Origin: Alkalibacterium gilvum
GTDB taxonomy: Bacteria; Bacillota; Bacilli; Lactobacillales; Carnobacteriaceae_A
Assembly (NCBI RefSeq): GCF_900109085.1
Contig: NZ_FNYW01000001.1
Span: 152,221-216,220, forward strand
Direction of reading: 5' to 3'
Length of the DNA stretch: 64,000 bases
Below, piece by piece: positions 24,874 through 34,365 of this stretch. The stretch's first letter is position 1. Each line of letters starts with the position of its first letter. Below the pieces are notes generated by a model, which saw only the letters and a program-made list of their open reading frames with translations, was not told the origin of the DNA and made no database searches. The position numbers and the translations under genes are program-made.

Positions 24874-25593
24874 GTGAGTGTACACATAGAAGCAAAAAAA
24901 GGTGAAATCGCAAAAACAGTATTAATGCCCGGGGATCCACTTCGTGCGAAATATATTGCCGAAACATTTTTAGAGGACGTTAAGCAATACAACACTGTAA
25001 GAAATGCGTTTGGTTACACTGGAACATACAAAGGACAAGAAATTTCTGTTCAAGGAACAGGTATGGGAATTCCTTCTTTAATGATTTATGGTGAAGAGCT
25101 CATTCAAGAATATGGGGTAGAAAATCTAATTCGTGTAGGGTCAGCCGGAGCTTTGAAAAAAGAAGTAAAAATTCGTGACGTTGTACTTGCTCAAGGTGCA
25201 ACAACGGATTCAAGTATTCATCGTCATATTTTCAATAACCAGGTTGATTTTGCGCCTATTGCTGACTTTGATCTTCTTAGACATTCATATGATATTGGTA
25301 AAGAAAAAGGAATGGAAATCCGTGTCGGTAATGTTTTAAGTGCGGACCGTTTCTACAATGAAGAATTAGATAAGCAGAAACTAGCTGACTATGGAATTAT
25401 GGCTGTTGAAATGGAAGCAGCAGGATTATACTCTCTTGCTGCTAAACATAACAAGAGAGCTCTTGCACTACTAACTATCAGTGATCACATCTTGACAGGA
25501 GAGGAAACAACTTCCGAAGAAAGACAAACAACTTTCAACGATATGATGATTATTGCGCTTGAAGCGGCTTTAAGAATGGAAGAAAACAAGTAA
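24874..25593 (+). CDS. deoD: Purine-nucleoside phosphorylase DeoD
   Basis: A 239-aa hexameric-type PNP that splits purine (deoxy)ribonucleosides with phosphate for salvage. The GTG start has AAGGAG upstream. Motifs: [13 protein letters not shown] (phosphate site), [35 protein letters not shown] and [22 protein letters not shown] with the catalytic Asp. Full length. It lies 21 bp after the YozE gene and 21 bp before the protease gene. Confidence 0.95.
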   Translation: MSVHIEAKKGEIAKTVLMPGDPLRAKYIAETFLEDVKQYNTVRNAFGYTGTYKGQEISVQGTGMGIPSLMIYGEELIQEYGVENLIRVGSAGALKKEVKIRDVVLAQGATTDSSIHRHIFNNQVDFAPIADFDLLRHSYDIGKEKGMEIRVGNVLSADRFYNEELDKQKLADYGIMAVEMEAAGLYSLAAKHNKRALALLTISDHILTGEETTSEERQTTFNDMMIIALEAALRMEENK

Positions 25594-25614
25594 ATATAAG
25601 AGAAGAGGTTTTTT

Positions 25615-27102
25615 ATGCAACATGAACCAGAAAATAAACAAACGAAAAAAATCAGTTTAAATATCTATATTGCATCATTGCTGATTGTACTCTTCGTATC
25701 CGTAATTGGGACATTTCTGGTCATGACTGTTGCTGAAGATTCAGATGAACAGCCCGGATCGGCAACGGAATCTTCCAACGTGGATTCGGATGTTCAAAAT
25801 ACAACAGGATTAGAAGAGTTTGAATCATTAAATGAAGTTTACTCAATCCTTATGACGGAATATTTAGAAGAAGTCGAACCAGAAACCTTAATACAAGGCG
25901 CGCTTTCCGGAATGGCTGAATCTGTAGGTGATCCTTATACAACCTATCTTGATGAAGTGGAGTCCACTTCCATAAATGAAGATATTGAGGGGTCGTTTGA
26001 GGGAATTGGTGCTGAAGTCATGAAAGAAGGCGAATATGTGCGTATCATCTCGCCTATTTCAGGGTCGCCTGCTGAAGAAGCTGGTTTATTGCCGAATGAT
26101 TTAATTGATCAAGTCGATGGTGAATCTGTTGCGGATTTATCGATCAATGAAGCGGTAGCGTTAATTCGTGGACCGAAAGGAACAGAGGTAGAATTGGCCA
26201 TTGTAAGAGGGAATAGCACCTTTACAGTTAATCTTTCAAGAGACTCTATCCCTGTAGAATCAGTCGTTTATGAATTGGATGAAGAGAATAAAACGATAGG
26301 TTACGTTCATATTACTAACTTTAATCGTCCGACATACCAAGAGTTGGTTGACGCTATTAAAGCTCTTGAAAAAGAAGGGGCAGAAGAATTTATTTTTGAT
26401 GTTCGAGGAAACCCGGGTGGGCTGCTCGACTCTGCACTCCAGTTATCCAATGTGTTTGTAGATAATGGCGAACCGTTGATGCAATCTCAAGGTCGCGGTG
26501 AAACACCTTATATCTATAATGCTTCAGATGACTTAGGTGAATTTAAATTCGATAAGCAAAGCGTCCTTTTGATTAATGGCGGAAGTGCAAGTGCTTCAGA
26601 AATTCTTGCTGGTGCTATGAGTCAATCAGCGGATGTTCCGCTTATTGGGACGACGACCTTTGGTAAGGGAACGATTCAGAATGTTTTAGATATATCTGGA
26701 GATGGTGAAATCAAATTCACTGCTGGGAAGTGGCTTACAGCGAATGGTACTTGGATTAATGAAGAAGGTATCACGCCTGACATTGAAGTTGAGATGCCTG
26801 ACTATATTAACCTTTTACTAGTTAATCAGTTAGAAACATATGAAACGGGTGATGTTTCAGAAGAGGTTTATAATCTGGAACAAATACTGGACGTCCTTGA
26901 CTATGATGTCGGTTCAGTTGATTTTACGTATGATGAGGAGACAAAAGAGGCTGTTGAAACATTCCAGTCAGATAATGACCTTGAAAAAGACGGCATTGTT
27001 ACTGGAGATACAGCTAGAACGTTGATTAAAAAACTACGTGAATTGATAGATAAAAATGACCAACAGTACGATGCAGCTGTCGATTATTTACTAGATAATT
27101 AA
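25615..27102 (+). CDS. C-terminal processing protease (S41, CtpA/CtpB)
   Basis: A 495-aa exported serine protease. Membrane anchor at about 17-42, linker, substrate-gating PDZ domain (about 115-205; GEYVRIISPISGSPAEEAGLLPNDLI), S41 catalytic domain (about 215-395) with DVRGNPGGLL and the Ser nucleophile in INGGSASASEILAGAM, the Lys in TFGKGTIQN, and a C-terminal peptidoglycan-binding-like domain (about 420-475; YDEETKEAVETFQSDNDLEKDGIV). This PDZ-S41-PG_binding order matches CtpA/CtpB of Gram-positives. The substrate is not inferable. A terminator-like hairpin follows. Confidence 0.9.
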   Translation: MQHEPENKQTKKISLNIYIASLLIVLFVSVIGTFLVMTVAEDSDEQPGSATESSNVDSDVQNTTGLEEFESLNEVYSILMTEYLEEVEPETLIQGALSGMAESVGDPYTTYLDEVESTSINEDIEGSFEGIGAEVMKEGEYVRIISPISGSPAEEAGLLPNDLIDQVDGESVADLSINEAVALIRGPKGTEVELAIVRGNSTFTVNLSRDSIPVESVVYELDEENKTIGYVHITNFNRPTYQELVDAIKALEKEGAEEFIFDVRGNPGGLLDSALQLSNVFVDNGEPLMQSQGRGETPYIYNASDDLGEFKFDKQSVLLINGGSASASEILAGAMSQSADVPLIGTTTFGKGTIQNVLDISGDGEIKFTAGKWLTANGTWINEEGITPDIEVEMPDYINLLLVNQLETYETGDVSEEVYNLEQILDVLDYDVGSVDFTYDEETKEAVETFQSDNDLEKDGIVTGDTARTLIKKLRELIDKNDQQYDAAVDYLLDN

Positions 27103-27108
27103 GAGTTG

Positions 27109-27166
27109 AGAGAAAGGAAATAATGGCATTTATAGCCTTATTATTTTCTTTCTCTATCTTTTTTAA
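27109..27166 (+). terminator. Terminator after S41 protease gene
   Basis: AGAGAAAG.AAATAAT.GC pairs with GC.TTATTATTTTCTTTCTCT, then a T-rich stretch. Confidence 0.7.
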
Positions 27167-27193
27167 AGTACACACGAGAAAGCAGGTCATTAA

Positions 27194-27802
27194 ATGAAAG
27201 ATTCTTCATATAGAGAGAATAAGAATAAAAAACCAGAAAAAGAAAAGACTTTAATTCAAGAATTAATAAGTACCTTGCTTTATATAATAGTGATTACAAG
27301 TATATTTTTATGTATTAGACTCTATATAATAGCCCCTGTTAGTGTTGAGGGAGCATCTATGGAACCAACTTTACAAGATGGAGATCATTTAATTTTGAAT
27401 AAAGTAAGTGATGTCGATCGCTTTGATGTTATTGTTTTCCCAGCTCCTGAAGAAGATGGGAAACAATTCATAAAACGTGTGATTGGTCTCCCGGGCGACG
27501 AGATTACGTTCCAAGATCAGACACTTTATATAAACGGCGAAACAATTGAAGAAGATTACGTGGATCTTTCAAAAGTGAGTGACTCTGATTTGCAGTCTCT
27601 TAACAGTGATTTTAACTTATCTTCATTAGAAGGTGTTGAACAAGTACCAGAAGACTCTTACTTTGTATTAGGTGATAATCGCGTAAATTCTAAAGATAGT
27701 CGTTCTTTTGGCTTTATAAGTAGGAATAATGTGACTGGAAAAACCAGCTTGCGCATTTGGCCCCTTGATCGTTTAGGCTTTATTGATAAAAGCAACGATT
27801 AA
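27194..27802 (+). CDS. lepB: Type I signal peptidase
   Basis: A 202-aa SipS-type enzyme with one N-terminal membrane segment (about 25-47) and an external catalytic domain. The nucleophile is S55 in VEGASMEPTL and the general base K94 in FIKRVIGLPGD; the remaining boxes are DRFDVIVF and VLGDNRVNSKDSRSFGFI. An insert rich in Asp/Ser (about 125-145, LSKVSDSDLQSLNSDFN) sits where many LAB enzymes vary. The RBS (GCAGG) is weak. It removes signal peptides from exported proteins. Confidence 0.94.
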   Translation: MKDSSYRENKNKKPEKEKTLIQELISTLLYIIVITSIFLCIRLYIIAPVSVEGASMEPTLQDGDHLILNKVSDVDRFDVIVFPAPEEDGKQFIKRVIGLPGDEITFQDQTLYINGETIEEDYVDLSKVSDSDLQSLNSDFNLSSLEGVEQVPEDSYFVLGDNRVNSKDSRSFGFISRNNVTGKTSLRIWPLDRLGFIDKSND

Positions 27803-27841
27803 TAGAGCGTTTAGAGTGCTTTGAAAGGAAGAGATTGATAG

Positions 27842-28708
27842 ATGATACAGTGGTATCCAGGCCATATGGCTAAAGCTAAAAGACAATTTCTTGAAAAACT
27901 AAAAATGGTTGATGTTGTATATGAGTTAATTGATGCAAGAATACCCTATTCAAGTAAAAATCCAGATATTGTAGATATGATTGGTGATAAGCCACATATT
28001 GTGATTCTGATGAAGAGTGATTTGGCAGACCCTAGGCAAACCAAGGCCTGGTTAAAAGATTATGAAGATAAAGGGATTCCTGCTATTTCAATTAATGCAA
28101 AAAAAGGTCAAGGTTTAAAAGAGATTTTGAAACTAACAAAAGAAGTGTTGAAGCCTTTCTTTGAAAAAAGAAAAGAGAAAGGGATGAAACCACGAGCCAT
28201 TCGAGCAGTCTGTGTAGGGATACCAAATGTTGGGAAATCCACACTCATTAATCGTTTTGCGCGAAAAAACATTGCTCAAACAGGCAATAAGCCAGGAGTC
28301 ACGAAGGCACAACAGTGGATAAAATATGGCAAAGAGCTTGAACTTTTAGATACACCAGGAATTCTATGGCCAAAATTTGAAGATCAAACGGTTGGGAAAA
28401 GATTAGCTGTCACAGGAGCAATCAAAGACAAGCTCTTGCATCTTGATGATATTGCACTGTATGCAATGGGGTATTTAAAGCAGAATTACAAAGGCGCTAT
28501 AAGCGAACGTTACAAGCTTAAAGAAGGAATAGAGCAAGAATATGAACTGCCAGAATTACTTATAGAGATAACCAAAGTAAGAGGGTTTCGTGATGATTAT
28601 GAACGTGGAGCAGAAATGTTTATCCATGAATTAAGAAACGGCCAGTTAGGAAGGATTTCCCTTGAACGACCAGATGAAATCTACAACGAAGAAACAGACA
28701 ATCAATGA
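27842..28708 (+). CDS. rbgA: Ribosome biogenesis GTPase RbgA (YlqF)
   Basis: A 288-aa circularly permuted GTPase needed for late 50S assembly. QWYPGHMAKAKRQ is the family N-terminus. The G motifs appear in permuted order: G4 MKSD, G5 SINAKKG, then G1 GIPNVGKSTL and G3 LLDTPGI. The C-terminal helical domain (about 205-280) binds the ribosome. The gene overlaps rnhB by a few dozen bases, matching the ylqF-rnhB order of B. subtilis. Confidence 0.96.
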   Translation: MIQWYPGHMAKAKRQFLEKLKMVDVVYELIDARIPYSSKNPDIVDMIGDKPHIVILMKSDLADPRQTKAWLKDYEDKGIPAISINAKKGQGLKEILKLTKEVLKPFFEKRKEKGMKPRAIRAVCVGIPNVGKSTLINRFARKNIAQTGNKPGVTKAQQWIKYGKELELLDTPGILWPKFEDQTVGKRLAVTGAIKDKLLHLDDIALYAMGYLKQNYKGAISERYKLKEGIEQEYELPELLIEITKVRGFRDDYERGAEMFIHELRNGQLGRISLERPDEIYNEETDNQ

Positions 28709-29453
28709 AATTAAATGTGAACTAAAAAATAATAATGAGATATCTAAGGATTACCTAAATATACTCCAACAGGATCCAAGAAAAGGGGTACAATCAGCTC
28801 TTAGACAATACAAGAAAAAGCAAGACAAACAGCGTCTTGTATATGAAAATTATTTGTTTATGCAGACCTTTGAGAATAAGTGTAGAGATAAGGGTAAACA
28901 ATATATTGCTGGAATCGATGAGGTCGGACGTGGACCTTTAGCTGGACCCGTTGTTTCTGCAGCAGTGATTCTTCCTGAAAATCCTGGACTCGTAGGTATT
29001 GATGATTCCAAAAAAATAAGTGAAGAAGAACGAGAAAACTGGTTTCATCGTATTAAAAAGGTAGCTTTAGCTGTAAATTATTCAGTTATTTCTTCTGACT
29101 TGATTGACATGTTAAATATATATGAAGCAACGCGTGTTTCAATGAAAGAATCTGTAGAGGGGTTAGGTATAAAGCCTGATTGTTTACTCATTGATGCAAT
29201 GCAGATTGACAGTGAGATTCCTCAGAAAAAGATTATAAAAGGGGATGCTAAAAGCATTTCAATTGCTGCAGCTTCAATCGTTGCTAAAGTTACACGTGAT
29301 AATATAATGAAGGAACTAGCAAAAGAGTATCCAGAATATGGATTTGAAAAAAATGCTGGTTATGGAACGAAATTGCACCTAGATAGTCTTAAAAAATATG
29401 GTGTGACGCCTATTCATCGAAAATCATATCGTCCGGTCAGAGATCTTTTATAA
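28662..29453 (+). CDS. rnhB: Ribonuclease HII
   Basis: A 263-aa enzyme removing ribonucleotides from DNA and RNA-DNA hybrids. Two starts are possible: TTG at 28662 with GGAAGG upstream, or ATG at 28674; both overlap the end of rbgA, implying coupled translation. The N-terminal extension (about 1-80) typical of Firmicutes RNase HII precedes the catalytic core: IAGIDEVGRGPLAGPVVSAAV (Asp-Glu), DCLLIDAMQI-type Asp, and KGDAKSISIAAASIVAKVTRD. GYGTKLHLDSLKKYG is at the C-terminus. Confidence 0.94.
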   Translation: MNDQMKSTTKKQTINEIKCELKNNNEISKDYLNILQQDPRKGVQSALRQYKKKQDKQRLVYENYLFMQTFENKCRDKGKQYIAGIDEVGRGPLAGPVVSAAVILPENPGLVGIDDSKKISEEERENWFHRIKKVALAVNYSVISSDLIDMLNIYEATRVSMKESVEGLGIKPDCLLIDAMQIDSEIPQKKIIKGDAKSISIAAASIVAKVTRDNIMKELAKEYPEYGFEKNAGYGTKLHLDSLKKYGVTPIHRKSYRPVRDLL

Positions 29454-29473
29454 AAAAATCTGACAAAAAAAGT

Positions 29474-29523
29474 GAGTTTTTATTTCTTTTAACAATAAAA
29501 GAGATAGGAACTCAATTTTTTTA
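29474..29523 (+). terminator. Terminator between rnhB and dprA
   Basis: GAGTT..TTTCTTTT pairs imperfectly with AAAAGAGA..AACTC, followed by a T7 run. Confidence 0.6.
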
Positions 29524-29540
29524 TTATAGGAGATGATGAG

Positions 29541-30416
29541 ATGCGTACAAATCGAATGGAAAATTATTTATATGCTTTGGCCTATTGCCCGTTTTTAAGT
29601 CATAAAGAAAAATGGAAGGTTTTGATTCAAGATCACCCTGAATATCGTGTGTATACCTTGGTGAATGAACAGTCAATGCGAGTGAATCAGCAAAAAAGAG
29701 GTTCTTTTGGGAATTACTTAAAAGAATTTGATATAAAAAAGGTGAAAGATGAAAACGAAAAGGCTCATGTGAAAGCCTTATGCCTTGGAGATGAAGATTA
29801 TCCTTACGCCTTAGGAAAAAGCTATGAGCCCCCAATGATATTGTTTTATAAGGGAGATATTTCACTTATTTATAAAGGGACTATTGGCATTGTGGGGGCA
29901 CGTGCTTGCACAAGTTATGGCGAGCGCTTTTTAAGAGAACATATACCATCTATCGTAGAAAATGGGTTAGTTACAGTGAGTGGCCTAGCAAAAGGTATTG
30001 ATACTCATGTGCACGAAAAAACAATTAAAAGTGGCGGGAAAACAATAGCAGTTATAGGTAATGGTATTAATTATTCCTATCCACGAGAAAATATGAAACT
30101 TCAGGCAGCGATAGGTAAGGAACATTTACTATTATCAGAATATCCTTTGAACGCTTCGCCCAAAAGGCATTACTTTCCTTTAAGAAATCGTATTATTGCA
30201 GGACTTTCAAGAGGGGTGCTTGTTGTAGAGGCCAAAGAGCGTAGTGGCAGTTTAATCACTGCACGCATGGCCTTGGAAGAAGGACGAGACGTATTTGCAG
30301 TCCCTGGTTCTATTTTTAATTCATCGTCAAAAGGATGTCTAGATTTAATTAAATCTGGAGCAATACTTTGCCAATCTACTGAGGATATACTATTAGAATG
30401 GAATATGACTCTGTGA
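29541..30416 (+). CDS. dprA: DNA processing protein DprA (Smf)
   Basis: A 291-aa DprA, the RecA loader that protects incoming single-stranded DNA in natural transformation. The Rossmann core includes GTIGIVGARACTSYGERFLREH, VTVSGLAKGIDTHVHEKTIKSGGKTIAVIGNGINYSYPREN and SLITARMALEEGRDVFAVPGSI. An N-terminal helical region (about 1-75) precedes it. The C-terminal winged-helix domain seen in some longer homologues is absent, as is common in LAB. Its position before topA is conserved in Firmicutes. Presence alone does not show competence. Confidence 0.95.
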   Translation: MRTNRMENYLYALAYCPFLSHKEKWKVLIQDHPEYRVYTLVNEQSMRVNQQKRGSFGNYLKEFDIKKVKDENEKAHVKALCLGDEDYPYALGKSYEPPMILFYKGDISLIYKGTIGIVGARACTSYGERFLREHIPSIVENGLVTVSGLAKGIDTHVHEKTIKSGGKTIAVIGNGINYSYPRENMKLQAAIGKEHLLLSEYPLNASPKRHYFPLRNRIIAGLSRGVLVVEAKERSGSLITARMALEEGRDVFAVPGSIFNSSSKGCLDLIKSGAILCQSTEDILLEWNMTL

Positions 30417-30443
30417 AATATTTATTGAATATAATTTTTAAAG

Positions 30444-30473
30444 TTGACAAAGTGAATTCATATGCCCTATGAT
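30444..30473 (+). promoter_or_regulatory. Promoter of topA
   Basis: -35 TTGACA, 18-bp spacer, -10 TATGAT; 83 bp before the topA start. Confidence 0.65.
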
Positions 30474-30555
30474 AGATTACGATTCTTATCGATAGAAAAA
30501 CGAGACAACTATTAACTAAAAATAAAATATGGTATATGAGGAAGGAGCCTGCAAT

Positions 30556-32625
30556 TTGGCTTATAAATATCTAGTCATTGTAGAATCGCCCGCTAAAGCA
30601 AAAACAATTGAAAAATACTTGGGACGAAATTATAAAGTCGTCGCCAGTTTGGGTCATATCAGAGATTTACCAAAAAGTCGTATGGGTGTGGACTTTGAAA
30701 ATAACTACCAGCCTGATTATATCACTATCCGCGGTAAAGGTCCTGTTATTAAGGATTTAAAAAAGCATGCAAAAAAAGCTGAAAAAGTTTTTCTCGCAGC
30801 CGACCCGGACAGAGAAGGAGAGGCAATCGCTTGGCATTTAAGTCACATATTGAAGCTTGATTCTGAAGTGGAAAACCGAGTGGTATTTAATGAGATTACT
30901 AAAGAAGCAGTAAAAAATGCGCTTAAAAATCCTAGAAATCTGGATAAAGATTTAATTGATTCACAACAAGCCAGACGTATTTTAGATCGTATTGTTGGGT
31001 ATCAAATCAGTCCATTACTATGGAAAAAAGTTAAACGTGGACTCAGTGCAGGCCGTGTACAATCGGTTGCGCTGAAAATGATTTGTGATCGTGAAGAGGA
31101 AATAAAGAATTTTGTACCTGAAGAATATTGGTCTATAGAAGCTAAATTCAAAAAAGCAAAAAATGTTTTTGATGCTAATTTTCATGGTATAAATAAAAAG
31201 AAAACAAAATTGCCTGATAATGAAGCCGTAAAAAATGTTATGAATAAGCTTGATGAAAATGCTGATTTTGATGTAACGAAAGTCGTTAAGAAGGAAAGAA
31301 AGCGTAATCCTTACGCTCCCTTTACGACGAGTAGTTTGCAACAAGAAGCAGCTGGGAAATTGAATTTTAGAACGAGAAAAACCATGATGGTTGCCCAGCA
31401 GCTATATGAGGGGATTTCACTTGGTAAAGGTGGAACCACTGGATTAATCACTTATATGCGTACAGATTCTACACGTCTGTCTAATACGGCAAAGCAAGAA
31501 GCACATGAAGTGATTCTAAGCGAATTTGGGGAAGAATATGCCGCAACTAACCCTAAAAAGCAGAAAAATAGTCAGTCTGCTCAAGATGCTCACGAAGCAA
31601 TCAGGGCGACGAGTGCCATGCGTAAACCTTCTGACATCAAGCAATACCTTTCTAAAGACCAGTATAAATTGTATTCATTAATATGGTCTCGTTTCGTTGC
31701 CAGCCAGATGAAGCCTGCTATCTATGATACAGTACGTGTAGATATTGAACAAAATGATGTAAGATTTAGAGCAAATGGTTCTCAAATAAAATTCAAAGGC
31801 TACCAGCTTGCCTATGCTGAAACTAAGAAAGATAAAGATAATATCTTACCAGATTTAGCTGAAGGCGATAAAATCAAGCTGAAATCAATTGAGCCAAATC
31901 AACACTTTACTCAGCCACCTGCAAGATATAGCGAAGCGACTTTAATCAAAACGCTTGAAGAAAACGGTGTGGGACGTCCGTCAACATATGCGCCAACTCT
32001 CGAAACAATCCAGCGTCGCTATTATGTCACCCTTGCAAATAAGCGATTTGAACCAACAGAACTTGGAAGTATCGTTAACACAATCATTGGAGAGTTTTTC
32101 CCGAATATCGTGGATGTCAACTTTACAGCAGATATGGAAAAAGACTTGGACGCTGTTGAAGAAGGGACCAAGGAATGGGTTGAGGTCATCGATCAATTTT
32201 ATAAACCTTTTAAAGAGGAAGTTACGACTGCCGAGAAAGAACTTGAAGAGGTTGAAATTGAGGATGAGCCGGCAGGTTTTGACTGTGAAAAATGTGGTTC
32301 ACCCATGGTTATTAAAATGGGACGCTATGGTAAGTTTTATGCATGTTCCAACTTTCCAGACTGCCGTAATACGAAACCGATTGTTAAAAAAATCGGAGTG
32401 ACCTGCCCGGTGTGTGAAAAGGGTGAAGTTGTTGAAAGAAAATCTAAGAAAAAACGTATTTTTTATGGATGTGAAAACTATCCTGAATGTGAATTCACCT
32501 CTTGGGATAAACCAATCGGTAGAGATTGTCCAAAATGTGAGCATTATTTAGTTCAGAAGAAAACGAAGAAACAAAGTCAAGTTATTTGTTCAAATTGCGA
32601 CTACAAAGAAGAGCCGCAAAAATAA
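30556..32625 (+). CDS. topA: DNA topoisomerase I
   Basis: A 689-aa type IA topoisomerase relaxing negative supercoils. The start is a TTG at 30556 with GAAGGAG upstream; an upstream in-frame ATG at 30529 would place the RBS inside the gene. Toprim domain: [19 protein letters not shown] and [15 protein letters not shown]. Active-site Tyr is Y300 in [13 protein letters not shown]. Three C-terminal four-cysteine zinc ribbons follow ([40 protein letters not shown]). Length equals the B. subtilis enzyme. The trmFO gene that often follows topA is absent. Confidence 0.96.
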   Translation: MAYKYLVIVESPAKAKTIEKYLGRNYKVVASLGHIRDLPKSRMGVDFENNYQPDYITIRGKGPVIKDLKKHAKKAEKVFLAADPDREGEAIAWHLSHILKLDSEVENRVVFNEITKEAVKNALKNPRNLDKDLIDSQQARRILDRIVGYQISPLLWKKVKRGLSAGRVQSVALKMICDREEEIKNFVPEEYWSIEAKFKKAKNVFDANFHGINKKKTKLPDNEAVKNVMNKLDENADFDVTKVVKKERKRNPYAPFTTSSLQQEAAGKLNFRTRKTMMVAQQLYEGISLGKGGTTGLITYMRTDSTRLSNTAKQEAHEVILSEFGEEYAATNPKKQKNSQSAQDAHEAIRATSAMRKPSDIKQYLSKDQYKLYSLIWSRFVASQMKPAIYDTVRVDIEQNDVRFRANGSQIKFKGYQLAYAETKKDKDNILPDLAEGDKIKLKSIEPNQHFTQPPARYSEATLIKTLEENGVGRPSTYAPTLETIQRRYYVTLANKRFEPTELGSIVNTIIGEFFPNIVDVNFTADMEKDLDAVEEGTKEWVEVIDQFYKPFKEEVTTAEKELEEVEIEDEPAGFDCEKCGSPMVIKMGRYGKFYACSNFPDCRNTKPIVKKIGVTCPVCEKGEVVERKSKKKRIFYGCENYPECEFTSWDKPIGRDCPKCEHYLVQKKTKKQSQVICSNCDYKEEPQK

Positions 32626-32639
32626 CCTATAGAATAGTG

Positions 32640-32674
32640 AGGACTGGGAAGGAAAACTGATTCCCAGTCCTTTT
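32640..32674 (+). terminator. Terminator of topA
   Basis: AGGACTGGGAA pairs with TTCCCAGTCCT, then TTTT. The remaining bases to 32860 show only an extended -10 (TATGGTAAAAT) before xerC. Confidence 0.85.
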
Positions 32675-32885
32675 ACTATGCTCAAAATAGAATGGGATTA
32701 TTATTTTTTATGTATCTCACTCAACAGCTCCCAAAAAAAGTTAATCGATGTCATAAGCGATGCTATTTAGTCGAACCATTTAACATTTCAAAAAACTCTT
32801 TAAAAATTCATCTTTTCATCTCGTTTTCTTTATGTGCCTGAGCGTCTGAGATATGGTAAAATAGAAGAGGTGAGGAGAGATATGC

Positions 32886-33782
32886 ATGAAGAATAAATGG
32901 ATCACTCTTTTTTCAAATTATTTGATGAACGAACGTCATTATTCTGAATACACTAATCAGGCTTATATAGATGATTTACTAGCCTTTGAGACGTTTTTAA
33001 AAGAGACAGGCGAATCGGATATCTTGGAAGTGGAATTAGCTGATGCGCGTATATATCTTAGTTATTTAACGGATAAAAACTATTCTCGTGCATCGATCTC
33101 CAGGAAAATATCTAGCATTCGTGCGTTTTATCAATTTTTGCTTAACAATGAGCATGTTAAGGATAATCCTTTTTCTTATTTGCACCTTAAAAAGAGAGGT
33201 TCACGCTTGCCGCATTTCTTTTATGAGGAAGAAATGGCTGCGCTTTTTGAGGCAACGGAAGGTGACAAACCACTTGAGTTGCGTAACCAAGCTCTTTTGG
33301 AAATGCTTTATGGTACTGGGATTCGTGTGAGTGAATGTCAAGGAATTCGCTTGGATGATATTGATTTTGAAATGGGTATGTTGTTCGTAAGGGGAAAAGG
33401 ACGTAAGGAACGTTATATTCCTTTTGGCCATTATGCAAGTCAAGCTTTGACAAGGTATATTGATAATGGAAGACAGCTATTGATGTCTAAATATGAAAAA
33501 AATCATGACTATTTATTCGTCAATCATCACGGAGAACAAATCACACAAAGTGGTATTCAGTATGTGTTGAATCAGTTGATCAAAAAGAGTTCCCTATCTC
33601 AGAATATCAGTCCCCATATGCTTCGGCATACATTTGCAACTCATTTACTTAATAATGGTGCTGATATACGTACTGTACAAGAATTGCTGGGGCATAAGAG
33701 TCTATCTTCTACGCAAATCTACACACATGTGACCACAGAGCATTTGCAGAAGGATTATAACGCCTATCATCCCAGAGCATAA
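32886..33782 (+). CDS. xerC: Tyrosine recombinase XerC (CodV)
   Basis: A 298-aa recombinase resolving chromosome dimers at dif. The N-terminal SAM-like core-binding domain spans about 1-100. The catalytic residues are all visible: R147 (YGTGIRVSE), K171 (VRGKGRKERYIPF), H244 and R247 (SPHMLRHTFATHLL), H270 (LLGHKSLSSTQIYTHV) and the nucleophile Y279. Its place between topA and hslVU identifies it as chromosomal XerC/CodV rather than a phage integrase. hslV follows 30 bp downstream. Confidence 0.94.
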   Translation: MKNKWITLFSNYLMNERHYSEYTNQAYIDDLLAFETFLKETGESDILEVELADARIYLSYLTDKNYSRASISRKISSIRAFYQFLLNNEHVKDNPFSYLHLKKRGSRLPHFFYEEEMAALFEATEGDKPLELRNQALLEMLYGTGIRVSECQGIRLDDIDFEMGMLFVRGKGRKERYIPFGHYASQALTRYIDNGRQLLMSKYEKNHDYLFVNHHGEQITQSGIQYVLNQLIKKSSLSQNISPHMLRHTFATHLLNNGADIRTVQELLGHKSLSSTQIYTHVTTEHLQKDYNAYHPRA

Positions 33783-33812
33783 TTTAATTATTTTAAAATG
33801 GAGGAATACACA

Positions 33813-34352
33813 ATGACAGAATTTCATGCTACAACGATTTTAGCTATTCAACATAATGGAGAATGCGCTATGGCTGGAGACGGTCAAGTTACAATGGGCG
33901 AGAGAGTCATTATGAAAGGCTCGGCTCGTAAAGTTAGAAAAATTTATAATGATGAAGTATTGGTTGGCTTTGCTGGAAGTGTGGCTGATGCATTTACCTT
34001 GGAAGAAAAATTTGAAGGCTACTTGAATAAGTACAATGGCCATTTGATGCGTGCGGCTGTCGAGCTGGCCACAGAATGGCGTACAGATAAGATGATGAAG
34101 AATCTTGAAGCCTTGCTTATCGTAATGAATAAAGAACAGATGCTTTTGGTATCGGGGAATGGTGAGGTTATTCAACCAGATGATGGTATTTTAGGTATTG
34201 GTTCAGGTGGGAACTTTGCTTTGTCCGCTGCCAGAGCTTTGAAGAAGCATGGAGAAAAACTCTCAGCAGAAGAAATAGCAAAAGATAGCCTAACGATTGC
34301 TGCAGATATTTGTGTCTATACGAATCATAATATTATAACTGAAAAACTGTAA
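33813..34352 (+). CDS. hslV: ATP-dependent protease subunit HslV (ClpQ)
   Basis: A 179-aa proteasome-like peptidase subunit. The ATG at 33813 has GGAGG 8 bp upstream; the in-frame ATG at 33798 lies before that RBS. It begins [17 protein letters not shown] and contains [11 protein letters not shown] and [22 protein letters not shown], with [14 protein letters not shown] near the C-terminus. The catalytic N-terminal residue after processing may be within TEFHATT, as in CodW/ClpQ-type enzymes. It is adjacent to hslU with a 13-bp gap. Confidence 0.95.
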   Translation: MTEFHATTILAIQHNGECAMAGDGQVTMGERVIMKGSARKVRKIYNDEVLVGFAGSVADAFTLEEKFEGYLNKYNGHLMRAAVELATEWRTDKMMKNLEALLIVMNKEQMLLVSGNGEVIQPDDGILGIGSGGNFALSAARALKKHGEKLSAEEIAKDSLTIAADICVYTNHNIITEKL

Positions 34353-34365
34353 GGAGATGAGTAAT

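Noticed and set aside
32886..33782. Phage or integrative-element integrase
   Set aside because: The topA-xerC-hslV-hslU order and sequence identify the chromosomal XerC/CodV; no attachment-site duplication or phage genes seen.
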